NCBI GenBank assembly: GCA_030386875.1
Contig: CM059576.1
Span: forward strand, 20,439,058 to 20,503,057
DNA length: 64,000 bases
Reading direction: 5' to 3'
From: Morinoia aosen
Taxonomy: Eukaryota > Arthropoda > Malacostraca > Amphipoda > Talitridae
A program made the translations under genes and the position numbers. Under the pieces are notes generated by a model that was not told the origin of the DNA, did not search any database, and saw only the letters and a program-made list of their open reading frames with translations. Below, piece after piece: positions 35,560-48,540 of the stretch. Numbering within the stretch: the first letter of the stretch is position 1; every line of letters starts with the position of its first letter.

Positions 35560-36440
35560 GTAAACGTTTTCGCGAACCTGGCCAAGATGCAGAACCATTC
35601 AATCCCCAAGAAAAATTAAAATCGCAAATTCTCTCTCTCTAGCAGCCCTCAAAAGAAGCGTTTAGACTAATCAAACCATGTCATTATCGACTTGGCTATG
35701 AAAACGACAGGAGCATCACAACATTTCGCTAAGTGACTTAGGACCTGGGCATTACCTGTTACCCAAGGTAGGAAGCATTTTCTAACTAATAGAAGAACGG
35801 GAGCTCGTTTGGTGAGGTACAAGAAAATTTAGTCCTTGTTGAAGAATAACGGAGTGACCATTAAATTATTTTTTGATAAGAATGTCATTACACTTGATAG
35901 GACTTGGCCCAGACCAAACGATCTCTGGATTGCCTTAGCAAGTGCTGGCGTTCAACCCACGATTATCCCAATAAACAAACTAGTGTCGTGGAATTTGTGT
36001 GGTATCTATTAAGAGTCATGTCTTTTTATACTTCTCCTACCGAGAACGAGAATAATAATGCGAAATACTGTTGCTTTTTGTAAACAAAAATCCTAAATGG
36101 ATGAAAGCCCAAGCTTTAAATAAGATGTTTATGCTCCAGCTCGACTAGGTTCCGGCCCACACAGCGAGCGAAACTTAAATTTGACTTGCTCATTCAGGCC
36201 AATGTGCGATAATGGAAGAAATACTTTGTGCCTTCTAACTCGCCTGACATGAACCCACTGAATAGCTAATTTTTGTCACCAATTGAGCCGAACGCTTGTA
36301 CAAAGCCCCATAACAGCGTCACAGCCCTCAATAAGGGCTTTGAAAATGCTGTCAATTCTTTGACAACGGCAGAGTTTATCCTCACCGTCTAGCTTCCGAA
36401 AGCGTGAAAGGCTGTCATCGTAGATAGAGGCGATCGTATC
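35560..36440 (+). pseudogene. mariner-like transposase fossil
   Basis: Plus-strand fragments in mixed frames follow mariner transposase order: SLLKNNGVTIKLFFDKN, then ITLDRTWPRPNDLWIALA (where families have FSDEK followed by RNRRNDRW), then a degraded central region and a C-terminal SIRALKMLSIL-like helix. The first catalytic Asp survives in FFDKN. Many stops. It begins directly after the 27-bp tandem repeat. No inverted ends could be fixed. Confidence 0.6.
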
Positions 36441-36821
36441 AGATTATATTTTGTTCTACTGGTCTACCGAATAAATTGTCAAAATTTCAAAGTATTTTCA
36501 TGCTAGTTCCTTAAATTAGAAGGATTTAAGCATAAGAAGGATGTTGTACGGATTTATCTGAAAGATGTTGCTTATCTATCAAGAAATTTAAACAGAATAG
36601 AACAGAATTTACAGATATTTAGAAAATCGGCTGAACAAAGTAATATATGTTACTTAAGTATTTGATCAAAATTTATGTAATGTTTAATTATTTATATTTT
36701 ATTGTGGTACTTCATTCTCTAAAATTAAAACGATCATAAATATAAAAGAAGCTTCCAGTAGTTCATGTAAAGTGAAGAAACCACGATCAGTTCAATCATA
36801 ACCTCTGCAGATTTTGTTGAA

Positions 36822-37640
36822 GATGGATGCTCTGAGAATACGACAACGTGAGTCTAGAAATATTGAAGCCATTCGAAAGCAAATAGTTGGATTATGTTAC
36901 GATGGATTAACCGATAGGCACATTACTGTACGAGTTAAGGATCCACACTCATCTGTTCGTGCAATGATGTTCAAGCCTTCAATTCGCGCAGAACTCCTTT
37001 TCTTGCAACAAAGCATGTGACGAACCGTTAACTTATGCTGATGATCATCTTGAACGAGGAGTTGTATTTTGAAAATTGGCTGGAGCTTGCAATGCTTGGA
37101 AGAAAACGAGTGTTTCCCTTAGGTCTAAGAACACTGTCTCTACCGTCAAGCAGAGAGACCACAGCATCCTGTTGCTGGTCTTTTCAGCTGTCCATTGAGA
37201 GAAGAAACTTCACATTATGTATTGGGAAGATGGGTAAAGCCTTGTACATACAGGTACTGGCGCAGAGCAACTGAGCAGCCTCCGAGCCCAAGACAATTCT
37301 ACGGCCAGCACAATTTAAGTAGTCCCTGCAGCAAGACAATACTCCCCAAGGTACGGCCGCAATAACAAAGGAATCTCGCCAATGAAAGAATATATCTCCT
37401 TTTGTGGCCTTGCCAATCGCCTGACTTCAATCTCATTGAAAACTTGTGTCGACTATTCATTATTTCTGAGCACAAAAGAAGTACGAAGAACCTTGCAGAT
37501 GTGTGGACTATCTACGCGAAATGATGGAACAAGAAAACACAAACAAAATGTAAAAGTTGTGTTTGCGTTTACAGGGATGGCCTCCATGCTGCTATTGAAA
37601 ATGAATTACGCTGGCCAAATGAATACCGAATAACAAATGA
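36822..37640 (+). pseudogene. Tc1-like transposase fossil
   Basis: Starts at ATG 36822 with a helix-turn-helix-like segment (RKQIVGLCYDGLTDRHITVR). Mid-part is eroded. Near 37340-37460 it reads QQDNTPQGTAA and, after a frame change, WPCQSPDFNLIENLCRLF, matching QDNAP-x-HTA ... SPDLNPIEN of the Tc1 family, which carries two catalytic acidic residues. The tail (DVWTIYARNDGTRK...) is open to 37633. Inactive. Confidence 0.7.
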
Positions 37641-39189
37641 ATGAAAATGAATAACGTTTGTAAATGTGGTCGTGATCTCCGGATTTTATAATCATTGTAC
37701 ATTTTTAAGCAGAAATCAGTTCTTAATTATGATCAAATTAAGTGCTTGCCAATTGTTCATTATATTGGTTGCATAAATTTAGCAATTATTGAAATATCTA
37801 TTTTTATATATTGTTTGACCTTATTTTCAGAGCATTCATTGATAATGAAGTTTTCGAAACTAGCGCTAGTCTGAATGCCCCTTTTCAGAAAATGAATTTT
37901 ATTCCAATTTATGTCGTTTTATTCCTGATGAAAATGAAGGTCACGCTACAGAATATTTAAGACTTGTTTTTAGTTTTGACAAAATGCTCTTGTCCCATAT
38001 ACTTCTCTGATGAGTTGACAATGGGGTGGCCAATGAATGTTGTACTGCTCTGTACTGTACTGCTCATTGTCTTCATAATTCAAGACATCACACAACAGTC
38101 TTGGAGTATGCGTGGGTATTATGATTTGATCGCCTATACGCTGGGATTGGCAATCATGCTTACTTATGAATGTGTGTACGTACATGGGTGTGCAAGTGTG
38201 CACAATACACCTGTGTGCACTGGACTAGCAACTGGTATATAAACTATAAATACCAGACTTTTTTCTCACTCCCAACTTCAAACACTACCCAACACATCAT
38301 TTTATTTTATTATTGTTACGTAATCCAAAACTTAAATGTCTTGTACATGCAAAATGTGGTACCTATATGTAAATGTATCAATTTCAGACATTTTTCGCCA
38401 TATTTCAAAGATAATGTGATTTTTTTCTTAATAAGGACATTCATGTTTCTTTCTTCTTCGCGTCCAAAAATGCTCTTGGTTGGCTAGTGCAGTGCAAATT
38501 ATCATATCATCTCCTACGCTCTAGAGTATATTAAAACAACCCCACCTAAGCCTCGCGTACTTCTGGAAATATTTCTGTACTTGGGAACCGTTGTAGAACA
38601 ATCGTTTTCATGTTTCTGACTAAGGTAGACTGTTTTGTGCATATATTATTAGTACGGAAATTTTATAAAATTCATGCCAAAATAAAAGATATTTTTTCCG
38701 AATCCCTCGGTTGCAATGCTAGTTTATACTGATTAGTCTACGCTGATATCTGGGCACATGCTTACTTGCGTATATGCGTACATGTGCACGCTATGCGTAC
38801 GTAGATAGGTGAATGTGTCACTACGTAATGCTTCATTTCACTTGATTATTGTACAGCATCTTTAAAGTATATATATGCAAATATATTTGTTGCGCGATCA
38901 CCCACATATGACAAGTAAGACGCTTATCCACCAATGATCTATTCGATACAATATTTGATGAAAAATCGTTAAAATATTTCATTAGAAATTGTAAGCAGCA
39001 ACACATACTGAAAGAGTTGTCACGAATTTCCTTTGCTCATTATCCTATATTTCAGAACAACGCACAGCATTTTTATAAAGCGCGCATGAAATGTGTTTGT
39101 CTCGATGCATAGAAATGTATTTGTGTATGCTTTACGTGTTAGGTGTATGTATGTGCGTAGGTTGGTATGTGCATGTATATGTGAATATA
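37641..39189. other. AT-rich sequence left of PLE-2
   Basis: No gene recognised. The stretch 38850-38990 resembles 53100-53250 on the other side of PLE-2 (shared phrases ...tttgttg(c/t)g(c/t)gatca(c/t)cca...), suggesting an old dispersed or tandem repeat family that includes the insertion site. Confidence 0.45.
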
Positions 39190-39218
39190 TTTACATGTAT
39201 TTTTAATAAAAATGAGTT

Positions 39219-40861
39219 TGTCGAGAATCTGTTAAAAATAATCAATTTTGCGAATCAAAAACATGAGAATTTAGGGAAATTTTAATCATGTGTAATAAAT
39301 TCGAGTTTTTAATGTGTAACAACTTTTGTTTGCTTGAACTAAAATTGTGAGTTTATAAAACCGTGGTCGGCGCATTCCAATGATAAGAGTGGCTTGTTCT
39401 AACATGAGTGTAGGCCTGAATGTTGACATTCAACATAGATTTATGTGGCAGGCACTCGAGCTGGGTAATGTTGTGCTTGGCAAGCAAACCTCGAGAGGCG
39501 AACAAGGAGTGCGGTGTAGGGTTACCACAAAAGGCAAAGATTTGTTGACAATAGGCTGGCTAGAAGGGTAGGGGATCAGAGGGTAGAGATGTGAGAAAGC
39601 TTTTTCGCCAACGGACTTAGACTTCAAGAATTAACACACAAAATAGGGGCGAAAAAAAAAGCGTGTTCGGCTCACAGCGAATAGGGAGCGTGCAACCAAG
39701 GGAGGAGACAATAGGACAAAGCCGGCGAAGGTTTGGAACTGCAAGAGTGGTGCCATTGGTCATGATTAGAAAGAGGGTAGCCCCAAAAGGACACTTTGAC
39801 TAGCACGAAAAGACGAAGAGTCAGTAAGAGTTCGCGAGCATCTCGATAAGGTCCGTCGTGACTAGGCATCATTATACCTTAAGTGTTATACTCTGCGTCG
39901 TGAATAGGTGTTAAATTAAATGTCATACTTTGGAAAATAAGTGAGAAGCGAAACCTGTTGAGATATATTTTCTTGAAACAACACATTAAAAGTTTACTTT
40001 TTTTACTTTTTGCAGAGGAAAGAAGATTCCGTAACGTGGAGGTTGTTCAAAGAAAAATGTTAATAACTTCGTAAGGGCGGGTAAGGCTCGTTCTTTTTGT
40101 TACGATAGATATCGCTGGAAACGATAGGTTCATGTAACGTAAAAGAGAGTTGGAGCATTTGAATTAAATGTGGAATATGTGCATATATATATGTGTATGA
40201 GAAATTTGTAGAATCAAAGTAATTGTTTAAAAATTTTGTTGCTCCACAGGAGGGCGGCTTTCCTTTCTCCTATTGATTGCAAGTACGACTTCTTCATAAG
40301 AACGTTCAAAGACAATTTATGCACTGTGTGAGAAACAGGGAATGAACTGAAGCTGCCCTGGGGTGACAGAACTTGTGATCCGAGGCTAAATGACAATCCA
40401 TTGTTGACGTTGGAGTGCGCCAACCCATCAGTTAGGCATTATTTCATTGTATGTGTTCCGTGTGTAATTTACTTGAGGGAATTGACCGGTCAATTAGGCA
40501 GAGTAGTATTTGTCAAAACGCGTTACTTACAGTGCCAGTAAATTACGATCAAGGTTTGGTACCAGGGTGCTCCATTATAAAGATTCCTTAACATTTGATG
40601 GTGTTTAAAAACCCCATTACGCCCGCACCACATCTCACCGAGGCAAAATAGCGCACTGAAACGCGTTGAGTAAGTCGTGTATCAACTCATCGGTGAGTAC
40701 CGTTTCTTTTTAGTATATGTACTGTAATTGCCGATTGTTATTCATTTATTTTTGTGTCGCATTTGTATCCTTTGGAGGTGTGCCATTCCTCAATTCCGAG
40801 AGCCGGATCTTCCTGTTAATGAAGTGTTAACAAGGAGGTGAAGGGCCCATTTCTCGTGACA
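39219..40861 (+). repeat. gypsy 5' LTR (1643 bp)
   Basis: Starts TGTCGAGAATC and ends TTTCTCGTGACA. A TATA-like gtttataaaa lies at 39351-39360 and an aataaa at 39294. The ORFs inside are not conserved as genes: they appear in both LTRs only because the LTRs are copies. A TGG-starting primer-site candidate (tggtaagatcaacac) is 8 bases after the LTR. Confidence 0.92.
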
Positions 40862-41234
40862 TCACAATTTGGTAAGATCAACACGATCGCTTTGTAATTT
40901 TGTGAATTTTGTGAGTGTAGTATAACAGTTGCATTGTATTTTTTTGCGTAGTTATTTCATGTGCAAAACGTACAGAAATTCAGTAGAGATTCATAACTCG
41001 TAGTGATGATTTTCTGTGTTCCGGTATGAGAAGCCAGCAAGCACACTGCCATATAGTTAAAGAAAGTGAAAATGTTTATAAAAGTGATAAGATTCAGTAA
41101 GAAAATTCTGGTGTGTGCACACGATTAATTTCAAAGTTTCAGTAAATATTTTACAGTGAGTAGGTTTGAAAAAATATTTGAGTGATCGCAAAATTTCGAG
41201 TTTTGGAAAAGGTGAATTGGAGAAGATCGACACT

Positions 41235-42256
41235 ATGCCTGCGCGCGGGAGAAGGAACAACGCCCGCAGAGATGAGCCAGCAACGCCACCACGGCCCGAA
41301 GAGGAGGCAGTTAACATGCCAGTGGTAACCAGTTGCGTGGGAGCTATAGGGGTCAAATTCCTGAGGGGCGACGATGTGGGGGAATACATGGCAAGGTTGA
41401 AGTTTTTGACTGGTAAGCTGAATAACAGCGAGCAGGTGCATGCCTTCTTCCTATGCCTAGGTCCACAAGAGGCAAAGGAATGCAATAAAATAATTGGTAC
41501 ACTAACGAACCTGCGAGAAGCAGAAACATGGCTGCGCTCACACGCTGACCAAGTCGAACATCCAACTCAGGCGCTGTTCGAAATAGTAACCAAGAAGCAA
41601 ACAAGCCGAGAAGGAGTTTCAGAGTACCTGACGCGCCTGGAAAGGCTGTACAACGAGAATTATCTGGAACATCCGGAACGAATCCTTGTAGATTTGATGT
41701 GGCTCGGATTAAGGGAGAACATCACGAGACCCTTTCGAAGTGATGCGCGACCTACGACAGTACAAGAATTGAGGGACATGGCAATCGAGGTGGAAAATCG
41801 ACGGATAGTACCAGTGCCAAGGGAAACGACAGAGAGAAGGGAACCGGAGAGAGAGAGAGAGCGCAGCGAAGCGAGAGGAGGCCACAGCAGGAGACTGCAC
41901 GTGTCGGCCATACGATGCGGCATTCATCACAGCGGCAAAGAGGCCACCGCAATGAAGTGCCACCCTGGAGAGAAAGGAACAGACAGATACGACACTCTCC
42001 TTATCATCGAAGAGGAAATTATGAAGCACCCCACTGGAGCGAAAAAGGCAGACTTAGGAGTCATCAGCACCAAATAAACCACGCAAGAGAGCCACAGCCG
42101 CATCCGGAAGTACCACCTGCACCTGCAGTGGACTTAGCCCAGTATAGAGCAGTGCCACCGCCGTGCGTAAACTGTGGAAAATTTGGGCACCTAAGGGCTG
42201 ATTGCAGAGTGCAACAGTTTGCAGGACCGCCAAAAAACGGAATAGGAGACCGTTAG
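41235..42256 (+). pseudogene. gag: gypsy gag, frameshifted
   Basis: Structural protein of the particle. The likely start is the ATG at 41235 (MPARGRRNNARR), since upstream codons lie in leader sequence. A capsid-like helical region follows (residues about 35-190) with GDDVGEYMARLKFLTGKL and HPERILVDLMWLGLRENI, then an Arg/Glu-rich basic linker. The frame ends at 42077, but the nucleocapsid zinc knuckle CVNCGKFGHLRADC (42164-42205) is in the frame of the overlapping ORF 41915-42256. A small indel between about 41880 and 41915 therefore breaks gag. The knuckle frame overlaps the start of pol by about 55 bases, as is usual for this group. Confidence 0.82.
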
Positions 42257-43845
42257 CTCCGATAATAAATCCCAGCGTAATACTCCAAGTGAATGGTACA
42301 CCTGTTACCGCACTTCTTGACACCGGAGCAAATATATGCTTGGTAAAAGAGCGTGTGGTTGCGGGGATTAAAAATGCTAATGTAAAAGGAACATCGACTG
42401 CATTAAAGACAATTGGAGAGGAACCCGTACCGGTGCTGGGAAAGTTTATTGTGCCAATCAAAGTTAACGGCCAGAAAATTGTACAGAGATGCTTTGTTGT
42501 GAAGGAAAATGCATTCCCAGGAGACCTGCTAATAGGGGTGGAAATAATGAACAAAGTCAACGCAAAGATAGACTTCGGAAAATGTAGGGCATCATTCTTT
42601 GGTACTCACGTGAACATGTTTTCAGCACCAGGACACGCTTCTCCGAAAATTCTGTGTGTAACGCGGGAAGAAAAATCAGTAACTCTGGCTGAGGACATTA
42701 CAGTGAAGCCTCGCACGCAAGCCATGGTAAAGTGCCGAGCAGATGGCAAGTTTGATGGAAAGGAAGTAATTTTAGAGCCTAGAATTAAGTGGGCGCCTTA
42801 CGTCGGAGCCACCGCTGCAAAGGTACAAAACGGGTATGTTTTGATGCCTGTACTTAACCCTTTTGCCGAAGAAATCGCTCTGACTGAAGGAGCAATAATT
42901 GCAACATGCCACGAAATCGCGAATGAAGATGCAACTGCAGAAGAAAACAATGCGGAAAATAGCGAAGCAGAAAATCACCGCAGAGAGAAGCGCTTTCAGC
43001 AAATTGATGAGCTTGACCTCAGTCACTTGGTTGCTGAAAAACAAGAACAAGTTAGGAACCTGCTGAAGGAATACCACAAGACGATTAGTGCAGACGAGAT
43101 GGATATTGGCCACATTAAAGGAGTGAAATACAAAATTTTGCTGAGTGATTACAGGCCAATTCAAACGAAAGGATGGCGTATTCCGTACACCAGCCAAGAA
43201 ATTATTGATAAAAAGGTCTCGGAGATGATTGAAAGTGGAGTTGTGCAAGAGAGCACAAGTGCTTGGAAGAACCCCCTCGTGCTCGTGAAGAAGCCTGGAG
43301 GAGGTCACAGAGTTTGCCTTGATTTGCGAGCTGTAAACATGCGGGTAATAAACGAACATTATCCGATTCCACACATTGTAGGGACACTGGAGGAGGTGGC
43401 TGGCAAAGAATACTATTCCATTGTCGATGCAAAATCAGCCTTCCATCAAATTGAGCTAGATGAAGAAAGTAAGCAGTACACGGCGTTTCAAACTCGACAA
43501 GGCAACTTCGAGTTCTCTAGGCTACCTATGGGACTTAAGTGCTCAACATCAGTGTACCAAAGAGTGATTTGTCATGTTCTGAAAAGGCAACTTGGAAAAT
43601 TCGCCGCTATTTACTTGGACGATGTGTGCGTTAGCTCTATGACTTTTGAGAGTCACCTAGAAAATTTAAGGGAAGTGTTGCACGAGTTTCAATGTGCCGG
43701 AGTAAAAATAGGCTTAGACAAGTGCAAATTTGCGCAAAAACAAGTGAAGTACCTAGGATGTTACATCAGTCGTGAGGGACTTATTCCAGATCCCAAGAAC
43801 GTGGACGCAATGCAGAATTACCCTAGACCAACGACCGCGCGCTAA
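42202..43845 (+). pseudogene. pol: gypsy pol, protease and reverse transcriptase part
   Basis: The aspartic protease motif ALLDTGANICLV lies at about 42310-42345. RT follows, with WRIPYTSQE, SAWKNPLVLVKKPGGGHRVC, YYSIVDAKSAFHQI (motif A), FSRLPMGLKCSTSVYQ (motif B) and AIYLDDVCV (YLDD at 43612-43623). The frame ends at a TAA (43843-43845). Coding similarity continues in the same frame past it (SFVAALNFYRRFIPHF), so the stop is a nonsense mutation and not the natural end. A further frameshift lies in the A/G run near 43935-43945. The joined product is not intact. Confidence 0.88.
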
Positions 43846-43997
43846 GTCCGGTCCTTCGTCGCAGCACTCAACTTCTACCGGCGGTTCATTCCGCATTTCG
43901 CTACGACAGCTGCACCCCTTAATGCTCTGACAAAAAAGGGGCAAGGTTCAAGTGGGAGGAAGAACACGAGCAAGCCTTCTGTAAACTTAAGCAGCTC

Positions 43998-45931
43998 ATG
44001 ATAGAAGCTCCAGTTCTGAAGAAGCCTTCTCTAAATGAGACGTATTACTTGAGCTGTGATGCCTCGAATGAGGGCTCGGGCGCGGTCCTGGCACAGAAAT
44101 GTAATGGTAAGGAACAACCGATTGGATACTTCAGCAAAAGATTCAATGATGCTGAAAAACGTTATTCAATTACGGAGCGGGAAGGATTAGCAGTGGTCGC
44201 CGCTGTAAATCACTTTTCACCCTACCTGTACGATAATAAATTTGTTGTAATTACTGATCACACGGCTCTCAAATATTTGTTCAAAGGTAAAAATACCAAG
44301 AACAACAGAATTATGAGATGGGCCCTACACTCTCTCAATATGATTTTAAGGTGATTTATCGGCCAGGAACGCAGAACGTGGTGCCCGACGCATTGTCGAG
44401 AAACATTGCGAACGACAACGAAGAAGAAAATCCAGACGACGAAGCACCTAAAACAGTGTTCGTCACGACGATGATAAATGAAGCGCCCAATGTACAAGAG
44501 GCGGAAAGTAGTTTGCAGAAAGAAAATGTGAGAGCAGAACAGTTGAAAGATCCCGTTTGGGGGCCAGTGCTGAGGTATTTTGAAGGTGACAAATCAGGGG
44601 ACGCACCAAGTCTCGCTCTGAAATCCGAAATATTCACTGACGGAGGCATCTTGCATTTCAGGAAGACCCAACAAAAGCCTAACAGAACAAGACACTTGAT
44701 CGTGATGCCAGACGCTCTGAGAGAAGCAGCAATAACGTTAGCGCATGATAGCACAATTGGCGCACACCAAGGTCGTGCTAAAACGTGGAAAAAGCTCATG
44801 GAATTCGGGTACTGGATTATCATGGCGCGTGACGTTAACAAGTACGTCGATTCGTGCATGCAATGTCAGAAACGTAAGATCAACAATCGCATTTGTGTTA
44901 GCATGGGTTCATTCCCTGAAATTGACAAGCCTCTGGACAGAATAGGCGTTGATTTGATCGAAATGCCAGTGTCGAATGAGGGCCACAAATACATCCTGAC
45001 CGTGGTCGATCACTTCAGTAGATATGTTGCAGCGTTTCCGCTCAGAAGCAAGACAACTGAGGAAGTAACGAAAGCGTTAACTCAATTCGTGACTACGTAC
45101 GGCACAGCCAAGACTCTCATCTCAGACAGGGGCACCGAGTTCACGTCAGCTTTATTCAGAAATGTGTGTGAAAAATTGAAAATAAAATACTACAACACTT
45201 CAGCATATCATCCCCAATCAAACGGAATGACCGAACGGCAAAATCAGAATATCAAAACTGTTTTATCACACCTTGCCGCCAACGATCAATCTTCGTGGCC
45301 TGATGCACTTCCTTGGACGTGCCTGGCACTGAACACCAGCTACCAGAGCGTCATTGAAGAAATTCCGTATTATTTATTTTTTGGTAGGGACGCTGAAATT
45401 CCTGTTGTTGACTGGCTGAAAACACCTCGCATGGATTATTCTTTGGGAGAGAATTACAGTGCAGAGGTTAGCGCCCGGCTCCACAATGCGTTCAAAATCG
45501 TAAAAGCCAAGTCCAAGGCGTCACACGACAAGTAGGTGCAAATGAAGGAAAGAGGTGTGAAAAACAACCAGGTGGAGAGTGGAAATATTGTTTTATTACA
45601 CAATCCGACAGGAAAAGCCGAAGCTGCAAACGCGTGGCCTACCGACTGGATAGGCCCTTTTCGTGTCCTTAAAAGGATTGCCACAAATGCGACCATTAAA
45701 GCACTATATAGCAACCGACAAGAAAGGGTTCACTTGGATAGATTGAAAGTTGCTTACCTACGGGGCGAGGCCTTTCCCGGCACGTCGGACGTCGCAGCTG
45801 AACCAGGGAATGGAAACGGATACGAAACAGTCGATAGTGTAGATGAAGACCTGAGGACAGAAAACCACGCAAACGAGAGGGCTGCGTTCCAAGAGCGGCG
45901 GAGCTACAATCTACGTTCTAGGTGTAGGTGA
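43998..45931 (+). pseudogene. pol: gypsy pol, RNase H and integrase part
   Basis: The RNase H segment (43998-44354) has YYLSCDASNEGSG, REGLAVVAAVNHF and VITDHTALKYL. A frameshift near 44330 leads to the integrase frame (44318-45535). It has the zinc-binding H-H-C-C region (H at AHDS and AHQG, CMQC), the catalytic core with GVDLIEMP, LISDRGTEFTS and NGMTERQNQN (D, D, E), and a C-terminal region. An in-frame TAG at 45533-45535 interrupts it, and the frame continues to 45931 with WIGPFRVLKRI (GPY/F-type) and VHLDRLKVAYLRG, ending YNLRSRCR. Two breaks are therefore visible in this part alone. Confidence 0.88.
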
Positions 45932-48528
45932 ACCGACAACTAGAAACGAACTGCAGAGGACCGAAATCATGCATCACCTTGACTTTGCGGGATGTGTTCT
46001 TGTGTGTTTAATTTTAGAAAAACTCTTGCGTAGGAGTGAGTTTTTTTTTAGCGTTGTATTGCTTTAATCTAAATGTGTTCTTTAGTAGAATTGTGTTATT
46101 CTAGCTGTTAAGTGAATCTAATTTCACTCACTAGATTGTGATGCTTCGTTCAGTAGAAATATGCTCTAGGTTAGGCAACTCCCACTTTCTTTGCTCACAA
46201 GAAATTTCGTCCAGAACGAAAATCTTGTTCGAGTGATCTAATCTTACCCTATGCTTGATTCTCATTTTTCTTTCTTGCTAAGTAAAGGAAATTAAGCGTT
46301 CAGTAGGTTAACTTCGTGTGTTTCTCAAGAGGAGTACTTTGTTTCATGTGTAGTATGCTTATATATTTCCTCGCCAGCATCGCATAAAGCGTACGCGCTT
46401 AATACGAAAATAACGCTAGCGAATTGATTAGTTTAATTTGAAAGTTCTTAGGCTGAGGCTATCTCAGGCTTGCTAAATTTATCAATACCGTTAGACCGTT
46501 CATTTCACAACGGGGAAAACATGTTTAGCGTCAGATTAAAATTTACGTATTCTTTTGTTCTGCAGCGTTGAATTTTCTGACTCTGTGTCTTTCTCTTGCC
46601 CTGAAAGAATATCGTGAACACGGTATTTCGGAAGGAATCATTCTCTCTTACTATGTAGAGTATAGTGCATTTCTTTTCAAACTTAAGGAATTAATTTCTT
46701 GGTAAATTAGCGTAGTATGTACTTCAGCACAAAGCAGGCCAGAACAATTGCATAACACGAATGCGTCTCGTATAAGCAGCAAATTCAGGAAGAATCACGT
46801 GGAATGTAAGTGATGATTTACAAGAACAACGAACAGACAACAACTGTACGACATAGGGGATTCATCGAAATTATATTGGAAGTATTTGACTGTAGATCAA
46901 ATTATAGCGTTGCATTGGGAAACGACGAACTATATGTACGGCTGAAGATTTGCACCATGTTCTGAAGAATGCCGAAGGCACAAGTAATTAGCTCAGGACC
47001 GTTGGCGGTTGACCTGTGGCTGAAGACATCGTCCAGACAGATCGTTCGCTAACAAGCTCGCATCGGGAAGGGCTGCGCAAGTAATTGGCAGTTAAGACTT
47101 CGAAGCGAAAAGCACCACAGAACGACGGAGTACCAGGATGAGGAAGGAAGGAAAAGCGAAAAATAATGAAGATAATAGTCTAGGGTACCTCAATGTAATA
47201 GCGTTCAAAAATGCTTTTATACAGTGGGCACTCCAATGAAACAATGACAATGCTTTTATATGCTTGAGTGTTGATATTTACTTAAGTATTTTGGAATTTG
47301 CGTCGTGACATTTATGCCTGGTGAGGCATTCCTGAAATTCGAATGCAAGTGTCCTGTGAATTTTACTAGGCAAATTATCACATTGGAATATTGAAGCCGC
47401 ATTTTAGGCCTTTCTATTTACACGTGAAATAAAAATTAAAAAGAGATTTCGTCGGATAGGCTTTGAGTGAAGCGTACGATCTTCAAAGCATATTAACCCA
47501 TGGAATTCTCACACTAATAAGAGTGGTTACTAGGAGAAAATAAAATATGAGCTGGTGTCTACCAGAGTTTCTACGTCGAAGTCAAGGAATACTGAAATTC
47601 TACGTCGAAATCGAGGAATACTGAGAGGAATTCTACTGGATTCCACCGCGCATACAGGATACCACCGCCGGATATGCCTCGGATTCTTCAGGAGTACCTC
47701 GGGGGATTCAGGACCTTATTGCGAATGGAAACTGTAGTGAATGAAATTTACCGACGCTTCGACTCGTGTTTACCGACAGAGCAATATAACTTACTGACGT
47801 ATCGATTTGTCTGATCAACGAATCGACGTTCATGAGTAATCTGGCGATTAAAAAACTGAGTTGAATAAACGTCACAAAATATATGTGAAACATTGCACTT
47901 AACATGATTTGGTGGTAATTTGAATCGTAATAATGATCCATCTTACAGAACGCAATCGTGTAGTAATGTGGTGTATAGAAATTTTATACGAGTCTGCATA
48001 TTGGGCTCGCAATAGTTCCTCCTGAAATTAAGTACTCATCTTCAACGCGGGTGTGAAGCTATTGAAATGCCAGAAGAGAGGCATGGAAGAAAAGCAAATT
48101 CGTCAGCTATACCAAAGGAGTCAACATCGAACCGTCAACAACAGCGTCAAGGATTTGGACAACAGAACACGCAAGCGTAAATTGAAACTACGAGACATAA
48201 AGTCATCAATACTGTAGGATGTTTGAGAATGTAGGAGATGTAACCGTAATACTTTGTGAATGTTATTGGGGGTGAACACGCAAAGGATTTATGATGTACT
48301 TCAATTCGGTGGAACATCAGGCAATATATCAGGCCGTGCTAATTGTAATGAATAGGATTATTAATTGTAACGAACCCTGTTTCTGCGGAATTAATGTTAG
48401 AATGTAATAGGCTTAAGGACAAGTTATCATATGTGTCTTATGTTGGCTTCAGACTGCAGTGATCAATATTCAATAAATAGCTGAAAGCTAATTCAAAAAA
48501 AAAATTGTCAGGCCAATTTTTTAACTCT
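45932..48528 (+). other. gypsy 3' non-coding region (2.6 kb)
   Basis: No ORF longer than about 80 codons, no signal-peptide or membrane pattern, and no env or chromodomain motif. It ends in an A-run (48495-48504) and a polypurine tract (ggagggcggtc, to 48540) next to the right LTR. Its origin is unclear: eroded env, captured sequence or a long regulatory region. Confidence 0.6.
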
Positions 48529-48540
48529 TGGAGGGCGGTC

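Noticed and set aside
39380-39627. Short ORFs repeated at 48702-48949
   Set aside because: They recur only because both lie at the same place in the two gypsy LTRs.
43998-45535. Intact gypsy polyprotein
   Set aside because: Stops at 43843 and 45533 and frameshifts near 41900, 43940 and 44330 show it is broken.
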